Assembly (NCBI RefSeq): GCF_040939455.1
Contig: NC_134119.1
Location: forward strand, 68,248,890-68,312,889
Direction: 5' to 3'
Source of the DNA: Microcebus murinus
Lineage: Eukaryota; Chordata; Mammalia; Primates; Cheirogaleidae
Length of the DNA stretch: 64,000 nt
Shown piece after piece: positions 1 through 11,295 of the stretch. The position numbers and the translations under genes were made by a program. The stretch's first letter is position 1. The number at the start of each line of letters is the position of its first letter. A model generated the notes under the pieces. That model made no database searches and was not told the origin of the DNA. It saw only the letters and a program-made list of their open reading frames with translations.

Positions 1-157
1 CCTAAGCTGGGCATAAGCTACTCACCGAGTCTGGGGGATGGCCAGGATCACTGAGCGTCTCCGTCCAAACGCCAGTGGGATCCGAGTGGGTTTTGGGCCT
101 GGTTTTCGTGGCACTCCAGCCGTGGGTGACGCTGAGTCGACTCCTGTCCTCCCCCAG

Positions 158-1363
158 ACTCCCAGGACTCCGGCTCCCTCTGCTTCTGCTTCCGGTGGCT
201 GCTCATCTGGTTCAAGAGGGAATTCCCCTTCCTGGATGTCCTTCGCCTATGGGAGGTGGGCCAGCCGGTTTGGGTGGGAGGCCTGAAGGGGGCTCTCCTA
301 CCCGTAGGAGGGGCTGGGAGGTTGGGGCAGATGGGCAGAGTGTCACGGCAGACCTGAGGGGGACCTTGGGCAGAGGCTGGGCCATGACTCCTCCCTCCCT
401 CTGGCACCCCCAGGTGCTGTGGACAGGGCTCCCTGGCCCCAATCTGCACCTGCTGGTGGCCTGCGCCATCCTGGACATGGAGCGGGACGCCCTCATGCTG
501 TCCGGCTTCGGCTCCAACGAGATCCTTAAGGTGAGGGCAGGTCCCTCTCTCCCAACCTAGCCTGACCTGGGCGTGGAGCCCGTGCTGCGGTGCATTGTGG
601 GAGTAGGCGCTCACAGTGGAATTATTGACAGTATGGTTAGCTGTGGGCACTGTGGGCCGGGCCTGGGTCAGTCTTCTACCCCATCCTATCCCTGCCCAGC
701 AGTGTCCTCACAGAGCAGGTGCGGGGGGACCTGCCTCTCCCCAGGACACGAGTCAGTGGCGGGGCGGGGGTCTTCCTCCACTGTATCAGCCTCTGGCAAG
801 CAGTGAGTGCTCCTTGAAGGCCTGAGAAGCATGACCCCTGATGGCCCAGCTGCCTCCGAGCCCCCAGAGGGCCAGCCCTGTCTTGTCTTCCCCCGTTGTG
901 TCCCCAGCACGAGGCAGAGCGGGCGCCCGGGCGGCGGTGGTTGAGTGTGCCGCCTGGCGCCTGACCCGCCCCTCCTGCAGCACATCAACGAGCTGACCAT
1001 GAAGCTGAGTGTGGAGGACGTGCTGACGCGGGCCGAGGCCCTGTACCGGCAGCTGACCGCCTGCCCCGTGAGTCCCCACCCCTCCCAGTGCCCTCCCGCC
1101 AGCAGCCCTCTCACCCCTGCTCGCCTCTGACTCACCTGACGCTTCCTGCCCCCCAGGAGCTGCCCCACAACGTGCAGGAGGTCCTGGGTCTGGCGCCGCC
1201 TGCGGAGCCCCACAGCCCTTCACCCCCTGCCTCCCCACTGCCACTGTCACCCACCCGGGCCCCGTTGGCCCCCCCGCTCCCCGCAGACACAGACACAGCC
1301 CCGCAGCCTGACAGCAGCCTGGAGATCCTGCCTGAGGAGGAGGAGGACGGGGCGGACTCCTAA
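158..1363 (+). CDS. TBC1D17: TBC1D17 C-terminal coding exons (partial gene)
   Basis: TBC1D17 is a TBC-domain GTPase-activating protein for Rab GTPases in endosomal and recycling traffic (family knowledge). Four coding exons are visible: 158-255, 414-530, 981-1067 and 1157-1363 (stop TAA). Each has AG acceptor and GT donor, and phases join cleanly (32, 39, 29 and 68 whole codons, with a split Asp codon before the first). That gives the last 168 residues of a protein of about 650 aa. The first two exons encode the end of the TBC domain (DSGSLCFCFRWLLIWFKREF, then LWTGLPGPNLHLLVACAILD). The third encodes HINELTMKLSVEDVLTRAEA. The last is a Pro/Ser-rich tail ending in an acidic run, EILPEEEEDGADS. 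The 5' exons lie before the window. Identification rests on close match to human TBC1D17 as I remember it. The gene runs tail-to-tail with IL4I1, whose stop is about 800 bp away. Confidence 0.96.
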
Positions 1364-1462
1364 CCCTGCTGGGCACGTGACCCGCACGGGCACTTTATCC
1401 TGTCCCCTGGGGGGCCAGGAGGGCCCTGGGAGGGGCGGGTGTGCTCCTGATAAACTGATTTC

Positions 1463-1468
1463 ATTAAA
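1463..1468 (+). terminator. TBC1D17 polyadenylation signal ATTAAA
   Basis: ATTAAA lies 100 bp after the TBC1D17 stop codon and is followed within 25 bases by T/G-rich sequence, so the expected 3' UTR is only about 125 nt. A second hexamer, AATAAA at 1842-1847 on the same strand, could serve a longer transcript form. Confidence 0.7.
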
Positions 1469-1489
1469 CACACTTCTCACGTCCAGTTA

Positions 1490-2160
1490 GCCCCGTGTCC
1501 TTGGGGGAAGAGGCTGCCACTTTGGCTCCGACCTGGATGGGGAAGGGGTAGTGGCTCAGGGTCCCCTCTGACGGCTCCCCAGAGCTGAAGCCTGACCAGG
1601 TGGCCCCGAGCCAGCCAGTGAGACGCAGAAGGAGGCCCCTAGGGTGGGTGACGGGCTCGGTTGAGGCGAGGCTCCCTTACCTGCCTGAATTGTTGTTTTG
1701 GAGGAGTGACGATGAGACACTCAGAGCTGGGGCTGTCACTTAAGTGGCTGTGCCGGGACACATCCCGGACATAACTGAAATGCAGGGGCCTGTGGAGCTG
1801 CACACTCTGGGGACCTTGCCTACCAGCTGCTTAGTGAGAAAAATAAACTCGTTTAACCAATGGTCAGTTGGATTTTGTTACTCCCATCTGCGGGTCACTG
1901 TGATTACCGTTTGCCAGTGGTGTGAGGCAGAGTGTGCGTCCTGTTCCTCCGCTCCCCCCACGGAGCCCTGCCGTCCAGGAGGAAGGAAGGGCCAGCTGCT
2001 TCTGGGGCTCCAGGACAGGCACCGCATTTTTTTTTTTAAAGAATGACAGAATGACAGATTCTAAGCTCTAGGCGCCGCCTTGCTAACCAGATAATGGCTT
2101 TGGTTCAGGCGAACTAGGAACAACTGAGGCAAGGAAGAGGCTGGACCACCCAGCTTTTTC
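1490..2160. other. TBC1D17/IL4I1 tail-to-tail intergenic spacer
   Basis: About 670 bp between two convergent genes. I see no coding sequence, only an AATAAA on the plus strand (1842-1847) and a T-run near 2031-2040. Confidence 0.6.
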
Positions 2161-2169
2161 GGAAAATAC

Positions 2170-2175
2170 TTTAAT
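2170..2175 (-). terminator. IL4I1 polyadenylation signal overlapping the stop codon
   Basis: Read on the minus strand, the end of the IL4I1 frame is AAT-TAA-AGT, so ATTAAA overlaps the final Asn codon and the TAA stop (2173-2171). No other AATAAA or ATTAAA was found on the minus strand between here and TBC1D17. A 3' UTR of about 20 nt is inferred. Confidence 0.5.
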
Positions 2176-5100
2176 TCGAGGTCCTCTGTTGGGTCGTGTG
2201 TGGGAGAGAGAACTGGAGTTGGAGTGGAGGTTGGCTAGTGTCTCCCTTGGCCTCCAGTGGGGTGCTGGCCACCAAGTGATTATTACGGCCCTTCCGCACC
2301 CTCGGCTTCTGGATGCTGGCGATCTGGGACATGGTGTTGATCCTAATGGCAGCTCGCAGCGCCGACTTGACAGCCGTCTCCACCCAGCCGTGTGGGTAGG
2401 CCGTGTGCTCCCCGGCGAAGTAGATGCGGCCATAAGGGATCGCCCAGTTATAGTCCTGTGAGTTGTCCTTGTCGCTGCGCCAGAGCATTGGCGGCTGCAC
2501 CACGAAGCCACCCTGGCTGTGCGGGTCCTCTCCCCAGCGCTTGACAATGCCCCTGCCGTCCCAGAGCTGGTACACTATCGGCCCGTGCAGCGCCGCCACG
2601 TCGTGGAGCGCCAAGCGCATCGCCTCGTTCAGGCTCAGGCCGGCGAACGCGGCGGCGGAGTCAGACCACGTATACGAGGCCAGCAGCAGCGCGCCTTCGT
2701 TCGGCTGCGGGTAGAATATCATGCGCGACGGGCGATTGGTGTTCGAGTGGCCGCCTTCGATGTGCTCATCTTGCCAGAAGGGCTGGCGGAAGCTCAGGTA
2801 TACCTTGGTGGCCGGCACGTAGTGCAGCCCACGCAGCGACTCCTGCAGTCTGCGCGGCAGCGGCGGCGAGAAGTTTATGCGCTGCACCGCCGGCCCGCTG
2901 GCCGTCAGCAGCACCACGTCCGCGATCAGCGACTTGAGGTTGTGGTGGGAGGTGGCGAGCTGCACTTGCACATGGTGCAGCCTCTGCGTCATCGCCACAA
3001 CCGGCGAGTTCAGCAGCACGGGCCCCGACAGCGAGCTCAGCAGCGCGCGCGGCAACATGTCCCAGCCGCCGACGATGCGACTGAACCTGCGGGCCAGGCG
3101 AGCGCGTGACCCGGGGTCTGCGCCCCGCCCCTCTGCGTAGGCCCCGCCCACCCTCGCTGCTTGCCCCTCTTGGCACCTGCCGGCTCCCGCTAGGCCCGCC
3201 CGTCTGCCTCTCCCTGACCCCGCCGGTTCTCGCTGTTCCCGAGGCCTGAGGAGTAGGGCATTGTGCGACCCCAGAACCCTGCCACTGCTCCTCTGGACCA
3301 CGCCCTTTCCCGGGAACCATTCTAACCAGTTCCTCCGAGGACCCGGATGCCTGGGCCCGCGCGGCCCGACCACCTCGCCAACCCTTAGCCTCTTTCCGCA
3401 CCCCTCGGGCCACGCCCTTCCCGCGGCTCCACCCACCCAATCCCCGCGGCCCCACCCACTTCCCGTTACTCTCCCCGATTGGCCTCCGCCCGCCCCGCCC
3501 CTAACCGCGGGGCCCGCCCCTCACTGGATCTGGTCGCTGAGGCAGCTGTGGGCACGGATGGCCTCCAGGAAGCTGAGATAGAAGAAACCATCCTTGGACA
3601 TCACATCTCCCAGGAGCTGTATGGCCGGCCAGCTCAGGTTCCCCTCCCCGACGAGGTATTCCTGCGGGGTGGGTGCGGCCCGAAGTCAGGCCCTGCTCCG
3701 TCCCCACTGCCATGGGGACTCCTCCCCCGCTGGGATTGATTCCCTGGCACTAAAGGGATTTGGTCTCCCTCCCCGGGAAGTAGATGTGGCCATAAGGGAT
3801 CGCCCAGATGAAGGAAACTGAGGTCCAGAGAGGGGGTGTGTCCAGCCCTTTGGTCAAGCAGGGAGGCGGTGGCCCGACTGGGGTCTGGTGTCCTGCTTTC
3901 TGACTCTTTGGGGAAGGCCCCATGGGCACCCTCTTTGCCCCCATTTCCCAGACAGCAAAGCCGGGGCCCCACTCACTAGGAGCGTGCGCCTTTCAAATTT
4001 CTTCATTGCCTTTCTGCAGCCCAGTACCTTGAGATCTTCCAGGGCCTGTCGTGGAACAAGCAGACGGTGCTGAGCTGCCAGCACAGAAGGGGTGAAGGCC
4101 CAGCCTAGAGGCCAAACCTGGGTCCTCCCCCTGGTTCTGCCCCCAGCTGGCCATTGCCACTCTCTTTCAAGCCCTGGGCTTTTGCCCATGCTGTGCCCTC
4201 AGCATGCAACTCAGGTGCCACCCTTCCCTGCAACTCAGGTGCCACCCTTCCCTGCAACTCAGGTGCCACCCTTCCCTGCAACTCAGGTGCCACCACTCCA
4301 GCAGGTCTTCCCAAACCTTCAGTACCCCCTCAGCCCTCGGCATTCAGCCCACCTGGGTTGTCACCTCTCATCCCAGTTGGGTGTCATTTTGCCTATTTCT
4401 GTGCTAGCCTGTGAGCTCCATGAACACAGGGCTTGTGTCTGTCCTGGTCCTGCTCGGTAATTATTTGTTGCCTGGATCATTGTGGGCTGGACAGAAGCTG
4501 AGTCCCCTCTGCCACCTGTCAGCACTGACGGGGCATGACCACTCAGGGAACTCCCCGAGGAAAGAGGTGCCTCTTCACTCAGTCACTCATTCACCTCCCA
4601 TGTCCCCAGGCTCCCCAAACTGGTCACTGTCAGGGCACAGAAATGACCTGGATTCGGCCCCCTCTCTTATCTAGGATGGGAGATGGGCAAGTAAGGGGCT
4701 CTCAACAGAGTGGGGTGTGGCCGGCTCCGCCCTAAGGGCCTCCAGGAGGAGGGAGGGGCAGTTCCCTGGGAGGGAAAGGGAGAGGCATGGGCTCAGGCCA
4801 TGACCAAGCGCAGTGGGTGAGAAGGAACACAGAGCCGGGGGCATCTGGAGCACCGTGAAGACTTTGGGGGTGACGGAAACTTCTTAGAGGAGAAAAGATG
4901 AGGCTAGGGGGGTGGGGCAGGTAAGGCCATTCAGGACTGGAACCTGAGAAGCTGGGACTTTGTCCTGGAGGCTTTGGGAGTCACAGGGGGCTGTGAGCCC
5001 AGTCACTCTGGGTGTGGAAAAGCCTCCTAGTGCCAGGTGGGGGACACTGAGGCTGGGCAGCTGGGGAAGAGGGTGGGGGAGAGGAGGAGGCCTGAGCTGG

Positions 5101-7489
5101 GGTAGGACAGAGGGGTAGGAGCAGGGCCGGAACTGAGGGTGGGGGAGAGGAAGACGAGGCTGGGGTAGGGATCTGGGGGCCCCTGAGGGTCTGTGGGTGC
5201 CGGGGCATGGAGGTGCCCCCAGGCATATGAGCGGGCTTAGGGGGGCTGAGCTCAGCGGAGCTGGAGGGGCCCAGGAGAGGGTCTGGGTCTCAGGAGACAG
5301 ACTTAGGGGACACCAGCCTGTAGACGCAAGTCTAGGCCGAAAGTGTAGAAAGGAGAGGTTGTCCAGGACAGTGTGCGGGTGAGAAGAGGAAGAAGGGAAC
5401 AAAAGCGGGTGGCACTTCGGGACCAGCAGTGTCTATGGGGAATCTAAAGCCTGAAGAGCCAGTGACGGGAGACCAGAGGGGTGACGGAGAGAAGGAAAGC
5501 CAGGCCAGGGAGCAGGCTGGGGGACGCCGCGCAGGGGAAAGGCAGGGGGCATGGGGCGGGAGGAGCACGGGCAGCGCACCTTGTTGAGAGCCATCTGGTA
5601 GATACCTTCGGGCGAGTGGCCCTTCTCGCTGGGGCGCAGGGCGTAGCCCAGCTTCTCGGGCATCTTCTCCACCACGTAGTTCCGCAGCTTCACGTTGTTC
5701 GCTTCCGTCCACGTGTTCTCGTCGTACTGGGTGAATTTGGTCAGGTTGAGGCCCAGGCTGTGGCAGAGCTTGTGCAGGATCCTGAGGACGGGAGGTTGGG
5801 TGAGGGGGGGGTCGGGTGGGGTGGCCCCACCCCTGGCGGGGGTTGGAGGAGGGAAGGGGGCGGGCAGGGTGGCTGGGGACAGGCATGAGGCCAGGGGTGG
5901 GGCGGGATTTGGGGTTGTCAGCGCGGGAGGACGGAAGTGAGATGGCGTTGGAAGGCTGAGGGCAGGACGAGGAGCAGGGCTGGGGTAGGAGCGGGAGTTG
6001 GCTTTCCTTGGGGATGAAGTTAGGTCCTGGATTAGATTTGGGATGGGAATAGACTTTGGGTTACACATAGGATTGGATGGGGCGGGGCCTGGGCCTGGGC
6101 CTGGGGAGGTCGAGCTGGAGGCCTAGAGGGTACAACAATGGAGCTGGCTTTGGGCTGGGCAGGGCTGGCCGGACCAGGTGGCCTGAGCGTGGCAGGAGGC
6201 ACGGTGCTGGGGCTGGAGCCAGGAGACCATCAATCGGGAGCAGGTGAAGGATGGAGCTGGAGGTTGGGTCTAGACCTCACTTGCATTGGGGGTCTAGGCT
6301 CGAGGAGTCAAAGTTCAAGTTGGGGTCTGGCTGAGTCTGGGCACAGCGGTGGGGCTGGCGGTGGCCCCGGTGCCTGCCTGGGTCAGGCCTCACCTGTGGG
6401 AGCTGGGCATGCGCATGGCTCCCAGCTCCCCAATCCAGCCAGTCTTCTGGTCCCGGTAGGTGAAGATGCGGCCCCCGACCCTGTTGTCTGCCTCCAGGAT
6501 GGTGACCTGCAGGAAGGGGTGGGGGCGCTTCAGCTCCTCCCGCTCACCATCCCCAGCCACCCCGCCCTGTGCCAGCCCCGGCCTCCTTCCATCCCCACAG
6601 ACCTGGCCTGCAAGGGTCCCTTTCTTTGTGGGAGGTGGGGGGCTGGTGGGAGAACAGCACAGAGCAAGCAGTTCCAGGCGGCAGCACACGGCCACCAGTT
6701 AGACTGCAAAGGGACTTCCCAGCTCAGGGAGTGGGGACATTTCCCGTATGCCTAGAAACCCCTGGGTTAGCCCATTCTCATTCTTGGATTTCAGTGGGAG
6801 AGACAGTGGTTAGACCTTAGGGGGCACTTCCCCTTGGTGGAATTTCCGTCTCCACCAGCACACTCCACCCAGCTCAAGTCAGAGGATCTTTCGAGTGGGA
6901 CTTCCCTCCGGGGTGAGGAAGAGCAGGGCAGGAGGGTCTAGGGCCTCTTGGTGCAGACCCAGGAGAGCAAGGGGCTTTGGGCCTCACTCCTTGACCACCA
7001 GGGAAAAACAGTTCTCTCTCTGCACCTCCCACCAACCTCCACCCCTCCAAGCGGGGATGTGGCCAGGACCCTCTGCCCAAGGACCCCCAGCCTGCAGCAG
7101 GAAAGACTCAAGGTAGACTGCAAGCAGCACTTCTCACCTTGTGTCCAGCATCACTGAGCACCTTGGCGGCCACCAGCCCAGCCACACCAGCGCCAACCAC
7201 GATCACCTTCTGCGGCTTCAGGGTCCGATTGAGGCCCAAGGACACCACCTTGAGCAGCAGCTGATAGTCACGGTCACGCGTGCATTTGTCGAAGGGGTCC
7301 TGGCTGTAGTCAGCCCTCCAGTCCAGGGAGGCCGCCAGGCTGAGGAGGATGGGGAAGAGGACGAGGAGGCGCAGGGCTGGGAAGGAGGACAGGGTCAGTA
7401 GGTAGGCGGCGGGGATGGGGGAGAGAGGGGTGCTGCCCCGCCCGTCCCACAGCCTCCTGCGCTGCTGCTTACTCACCCAGCGGGCCCAT
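2171..7489 (-). CDS. IL4I1: IL4I1, secreted L-amino-acid oxidase (short-exon isoform)
   Basis: IL4I1 is a secreted or lysosomal FAD-dependent L-amino-acid oxidase of myeloid and B cells that deaminates Phe, Trp and Tyr to oxo-acids, NH3 and H2O2 (family knowledge). Seven coding exons on the minus strand: 7489-7477 (ATG), 7376-7138, 6506-6394, 5781-5580, 4045-3977, 3661-3525 and 3086-2171. All have GT-AG borders and phases join to 562 aa (human about 567). Residues 1-22 form a hydrophobic signal peptide ([20 protein letters not shown]). The dinucleotide-binding loop [11 protein letters not shown] is at 62-72 and the GGRI doublet at 95-98. The C-terminal FAD motif [14 protein letters not shown] is at about 483-496. 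N-glycosylation sequons: N54RT, N134LT, N220LS, N329FS. Compared with human, a few extra residues (DNSQDYN) lie before WAIPYG, and the C-terminal tail beyond residue about 510 is strongly diverged. The start is in the same phase-1 mini-exon as human MAPL. Confidence 0.96.
3769..3807 (-). repeat. 39-bp copy of IL4I1 last-exon sequence inside an IL4I1 intron
   Basis: The intron between coding exons 3977-4045 and 3525-3661 contains 39 bases matching last-exon positions 2408-2447 with one substitution and one single-base deletion. The copied stretch encodes the WAIPYGxIYF segment just before the FAD-binding [10 protein letters not shown] motif. Flanks do not match. It is too short to be an exon and has no matching splice sites. 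Confidence 0.85.
4150..4480 (+). repeat. L2-like LINE fragment in an IL4I1 intron
   Basis: Decayed plus-strand sequence resembling the 3' end of LINE-2, for example GTGAGCTCCATGAACACAGG near 4412. It has been expanded internally by the 24-bp tandem array at 4207-4297. Family assignment is from memory. Confidence 0.5.
4207..4297. repeat. 24-bp minisatellite, about 3.8 copies
   Basis: Copies start at 4207, 4231, 4255 and 4279. The unit begins CAACTCAGGTGCCACCC. The first three are identical and the last is partial. Confidence 0.95.
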
Positions 7490-7511
7490 GCCTCTCGGGA
7501 GGAGATGGTGT
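7477..7511 (-). other. IL4I1: IL4I1 start-codon mini-exon
   Basis: A minus-strand exon of about 35 bases with an AG acceptor just upstream (plus-strand CT at 7512-7513) and a GTGAGT donor (7476-7471). It carries 22 nt of 5' UTR and 13 coding nt (ATG GGC CCG CTG G). Its acceptor implies a further upstream 5' UTR exon; the donor at 12006 is a good candidate. Confidence 0.75.
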
Positions 7512-7559
7512 CTGGGGTGGAGGAGAAGCGAGGGCCACTGTCATGGGACCAGTGTCCCT

Positions 7560-7990
7560 CAGCCTGAGTTTGTGTCCCTGTAGGTTGCCCAGCCGCCTGC
7601 CTCAGCCCTTGCCCCGAACCACCTTCCTCTCTGGACGCCTGTGTCCCCCGACTTGCTTCCTTCAGAGTCCCCTAGACCATCCTCGCCTCCCTCCTTGCCG
7701 GTCCCTGCCCTCGTGCTCCACCTCTGCCCGACATCTCTCCTGTTCTCTTCTGCTCCCTCTCCGCCTCCCTGTCTCTCCTCTGCTCCCTCTTCCTCTCACC
7801 TCCTCCCCGCCTGACTGGCTCTGGGTCTCTCCCCTCTCCCCTGCCTCTCAGCCCAGCCCCTCTTTGTGCGGTCCTGTCCCTGGCCCCCTGGCCCCCTGCC
7901 CCTGCTGGCTGTGTCTCTCTACCTCTGGCGCTGGGACAGCAGCATGGCGTGGCGCTTTCCTCCGCTCTGCCCTCCCGGCCCCTTCTCTCC
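7560..7990 (+). repeat. Pyrimidine-rich tract upstream of the IL4I1 start exon
   Basis: About 430 bp strongly enriched in C and T (runs such as CTCTCCTCTGCTCCCTCTTC), with no coding or mobile-element signature. Confidence 0.6.
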
Positions 7991-8089
7991 CCTTAAACCA
8001 GGCGAGCCCCGCCCACCCTCCCGTGGGGAATCGGCAGGGAAACGAAACTGCTAGCTTGGACGTGCAAGGCCAGACGCTCAGAGTCTAAT

Positions 8090-10028
8090 TGAGGCTGGGG
8101 GAGGAGGAAGGGCGTGGAAGGAATGGAAGAAAGGGGGCTGGGAGGAAGTAAACCAGTCTATTTTCTTCCTCTTGCCCCAAATAGTTCTGGGGCAGTTTGG
8201 AGGCCGGAAATAAATGCTCAGGTAACCTTGCTAACAGCAGGGACTGCCCCTTCGGCCTGCCCAGCGCCCTGATCGCCAGGTCCCTGTTTCTACCCTCCCC
8301 TGTGCTCTCTCTGCCTCCTTGGTTCCTGGGGCAGGAGGACAGAGGGTCTCTGGCTGTGAGGCTGCAGGTCTCTGGGCCAGGCCTCTTTTCTCCTCTGAGT
8401 CCCTCTCTGTCAGCTGTCACCATGCCCTGCAGGGTTCTCGATGGCTCCACTCCCCTCTCCCAGCCACTCTGAGCTGAGCCTCCCCTCGGTGAGACGGGCG
8501 TAGCAGCAGGGCTCGCAGGCAGCAGCACGGTGGTCAGGTTGTGGGCTCTGGGCCAGCCCACCTGGCACCTGCCAGCGGGGACCTTGGGCAAGGGCCTTCC
8601 CCTGTCTGTGGCTCCCGTCTACAGCTGTCAAACGGGGCCATCACGGTGTTTTAGGGTTGAGTGAGGGAATCCACGTTCAGACCTGCGCAGCACCGAGTCA
8701 CTACTAGATCCCGCTCCTGTGGAAGTGCCCGCCGCTGTGGCTGTGGGGACCGGGGGCCGTGAGTGGCCACCTGGCAGCGGGGGCCCCAGGCATGCCCTTG
8801 CCCCTCCTCCCAGCCTGCCTCGAGGACGCTCAGCTCAGGGCAGGGCGTGGGTGGCACCCTGAAGTGGGCGGGGTGGGGAAGCAATGGTGGGGACTTTTCT
8901 TGGGAGCAGGGGAGAGGGAACCGGGGTGTCGGTGAGGACAGAAGCCAGAGGACAGATGCAAGGGCATCTGGGACTTTGCCAAGAAAGAGCAAGATGGGAA
9001 ACTCTTGACAGTGACTGGAAGAGGGATGTGGTCTGATGGAGGGAAGGGCTGGAGGTATATATGAGTCAGAAGACATATGATGTCGGGGGCGAGGCGGCGG
9101 GCAAAAGGAAACAGAGTCAGTCGGAAAGCTGGACAGAGCCCCCGAGGCTACCTGCTGAGAGCTCAACTCAGCAGAAGTGGGAACGAGAGCGACTGTCGCC
9201 ATGGTGAGCTCAGAGGTCACCCTGTGCTCGGGGCCTTGCACTTATTGTGACCCTCACAATGCCTATATTTGACAGATGAGGAAACTGAGGCTCAGAGATG
9301 GCGAGTGGTGGGCAGAGGAGGACCCTGGGGCACAGAGAGAGGGAAGCACTTGCCCAAGGTCCCAGAGCCCAGGTCTTCCCACCGCAGACGAGGCCTGCTC
9401 TATTCACAGTGACGTGCAGTGCACGGACGCTCCGTTATGACCTTAGTCACCTGTGCCTTGGCCAGGCCCTGTGCTCTGCAAACAGGATTTCTCGTCTAGC
9501 CCAGGCCCCGAGCGAGCGGGCGGGAACCTGGGCCAGAGGGGAGAGAGCTTTCTCTGGGCCCAGGGCAGGGAACGGTGGTGCTGGGGGCTCCTACCAGGTC
9601 GGCCAGACCCCAGGGTCCCCTCGTCCCTGCCCAGAAGATCCTCAGTTCTACAGCCTCATGACAGTGTGCCACACAAGTCAGAGGAAACAGAAACCACCCC
9701 GAAAAGGGGTGGACACCACAGAGCCAAGGGCTCCTGGGGCATGTCTGGGCAGAGCTTGGGGTTCCCAGAGTGGATGCGTGAGGCCCTGCTGGGGTCCCCG
9801 AGTCGACCCGCCTTCCTATACAGGTTGCTGCTCACAGCTCACCTGCGGACTCTAAGGGAGATGCAGGCGGGAGGGAGAGAATCAGAGCACTGCTGTGGGG
9901 AGCACCACTCGGGAGCACCACCTGAGAGCACCTTTATAACAGGCTCATCAATCACCTTGCTATTGATGAAATGGCAGTGGCTACTGTTTAGTAGTCCTTA
10001 ACTCTGTGCCAGACACTTTATATGTTTT
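8090..10028. other. IL4I1 5' intron, mostly unique sequence
   Basis: No gene recognised. A MIR-like stretch lies at about 9225-9440, with the core ACAGATGAGGAAACTGAGGC near 9274. Confidence 0.5.
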
Positions 10029-10450
10029 CTTTTTTTTTTTTTTTTTTTGAGACAGTCTCCCTTTGTTGCCCAGGCTAGAGTGAGTGCCATGGCGTCAGCC
10101 TAGCTCACAGCAACCTCAAACTCCTGGGCTCAAGCAATCCTCCTGCCTCAGCCTCCCGAGTAGCTGGGACTACAGGCATGCGCCACCATGCCCGGCTAAA
10201 TTTTTCTTCCAATTAATTTCTTTCTATTTATAGTAGAGATGGGGTCTCGCTCTTGCTCAGGCTGGTTTCGAACTCCTAACCTCGAGCAATCCGCCCGCCT
10301 CGGCCTCCCAGAGTTCTAGGATTACAGGCGTGAGCCACCGCGCCCGGCCTATACGTTTTCCTTCATTTACTCTAAGAACAACTCTGACAAGGCGAGTTCA
10401 GCTGTCCCTATTTTACAGTGGAGAAAACTGAGGCTAGATGAAGTCACCAG
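10018..10450 (+). repeat. MIR element split by an Alu
   Basis: 'TGTGCCAGACACTTTATATG' before and 'CCTATTTTACAGTGGAGAAA' plus 'CTGAGGCTAGATGAAGTCAC' after the Alu are the two halves of one MIR-type SINE in plus orientation. Confidence 0.65.
10029..10349 (-). mobile_element. Alu SINE, full length
   Basis: Poly-T head, both arms, and a terminal GAGCCACCGCGCCCGGCC. Flanking near-repeats TATATGTTTTC / TATACGTTTTC look like the target-site duplication. Confidence 0.95.
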
Positions 10451-10569
10451 CTTGGAAGGGGCAGAGCCCAGCTTTGATGGCAGGCAGCCCGGCTCCCGGC
10501 TGGTGTTCTTATCGACTGTTCGGTCAGGAGCAAGCTTTGATTTGTGGATTAGGGATGGGATCAGGGTCA

Positions 10570-10770
10570 GCACTGTTGACATTTGGGGCCAGCTAGTTCT
10601 TGGTGGGGCCTGTTCTGGGCTTGTGGGACGGTGAGCAGCATCGCTGGCCCCTGCCCAGTAGATGCCAGCAGTGCTCTCCCCCTTCCAAGGGTGACAACCA
10701 AAAATGTCTCCACCCAGTTAGCAGGAAAAGAAATGCTGGAAAGCCACATGGCAGAGCATCCCACAGAGGT
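10570..10770 (-). mobile_element. MER5-type hAT DNA transposon remnant
   Basis: The plus strand reads CACTGTTGACATTTGGGGCC ... GATGCCAGCAGTGCT ... GTGACAACCAAAAATGTCTC. This is the reverse complement of the MER5 consensus as remembered. Confidence 0.65.
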
Positions 10771-11295
10771 TGTTTTGGGGGCAGGAGATTATGAATAATT
10801 TGAGGATTGCTTTCTTCCTTTGGGTTTGTGTGTGTGTGTGTGTGAATATTTCACATTATTTTCATGCAGCAGGTATTACTTTTGCAATTAAAGAAAAAAA
10901 ATCCCAATTAATGTTAGTTTGAAGCAATACAGAGAGACGCATAGGGCCGAGTTGGGACTGATGCTAATCTCCACTGGTGGAAACACTGGGCTTTCCAGAC
11001 CATTCCTGATAATACTGAAGAGATTGGCATTTGGGTTAACTCAGGGGTAGGGATTAGGGTGGAATGAGTCAGGAAAAAGAGCAGTTTGGATCAGGTAGTG
11101 GGTAGGAGACAGGACAAGGTGGATGCCCAGTGGGCCCAGCTAGGTCAGGCTGGGAGCAGATGCAGGGACGGGATAAGGGGACGTGAGGGAGCAGGGGGAG
11201 GAAAGGCCAGATCAAAGTCTCTGTGGGTTTGGGGACATGTTGGTTTTATGATGGAATTTCTAGAAAACAATGTTAATCCTTCCAGGTAAAAATGT

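Noticed and set aside
3750..3944. 64-codon minus frame with IL4I1-like [11 protein letters not shown], considered as an alternative exon
   Set aside because: The similarity stops abruptly after 39 bases, carries a single-base deletion, and lacks splice sites in the right phase.
4207..4297. Regular repeats considered as a CRISPR-like array
   Set aside because: Contiguous 24-bp tandem units without spacers in a primate intron; an ordinary minisatellite.
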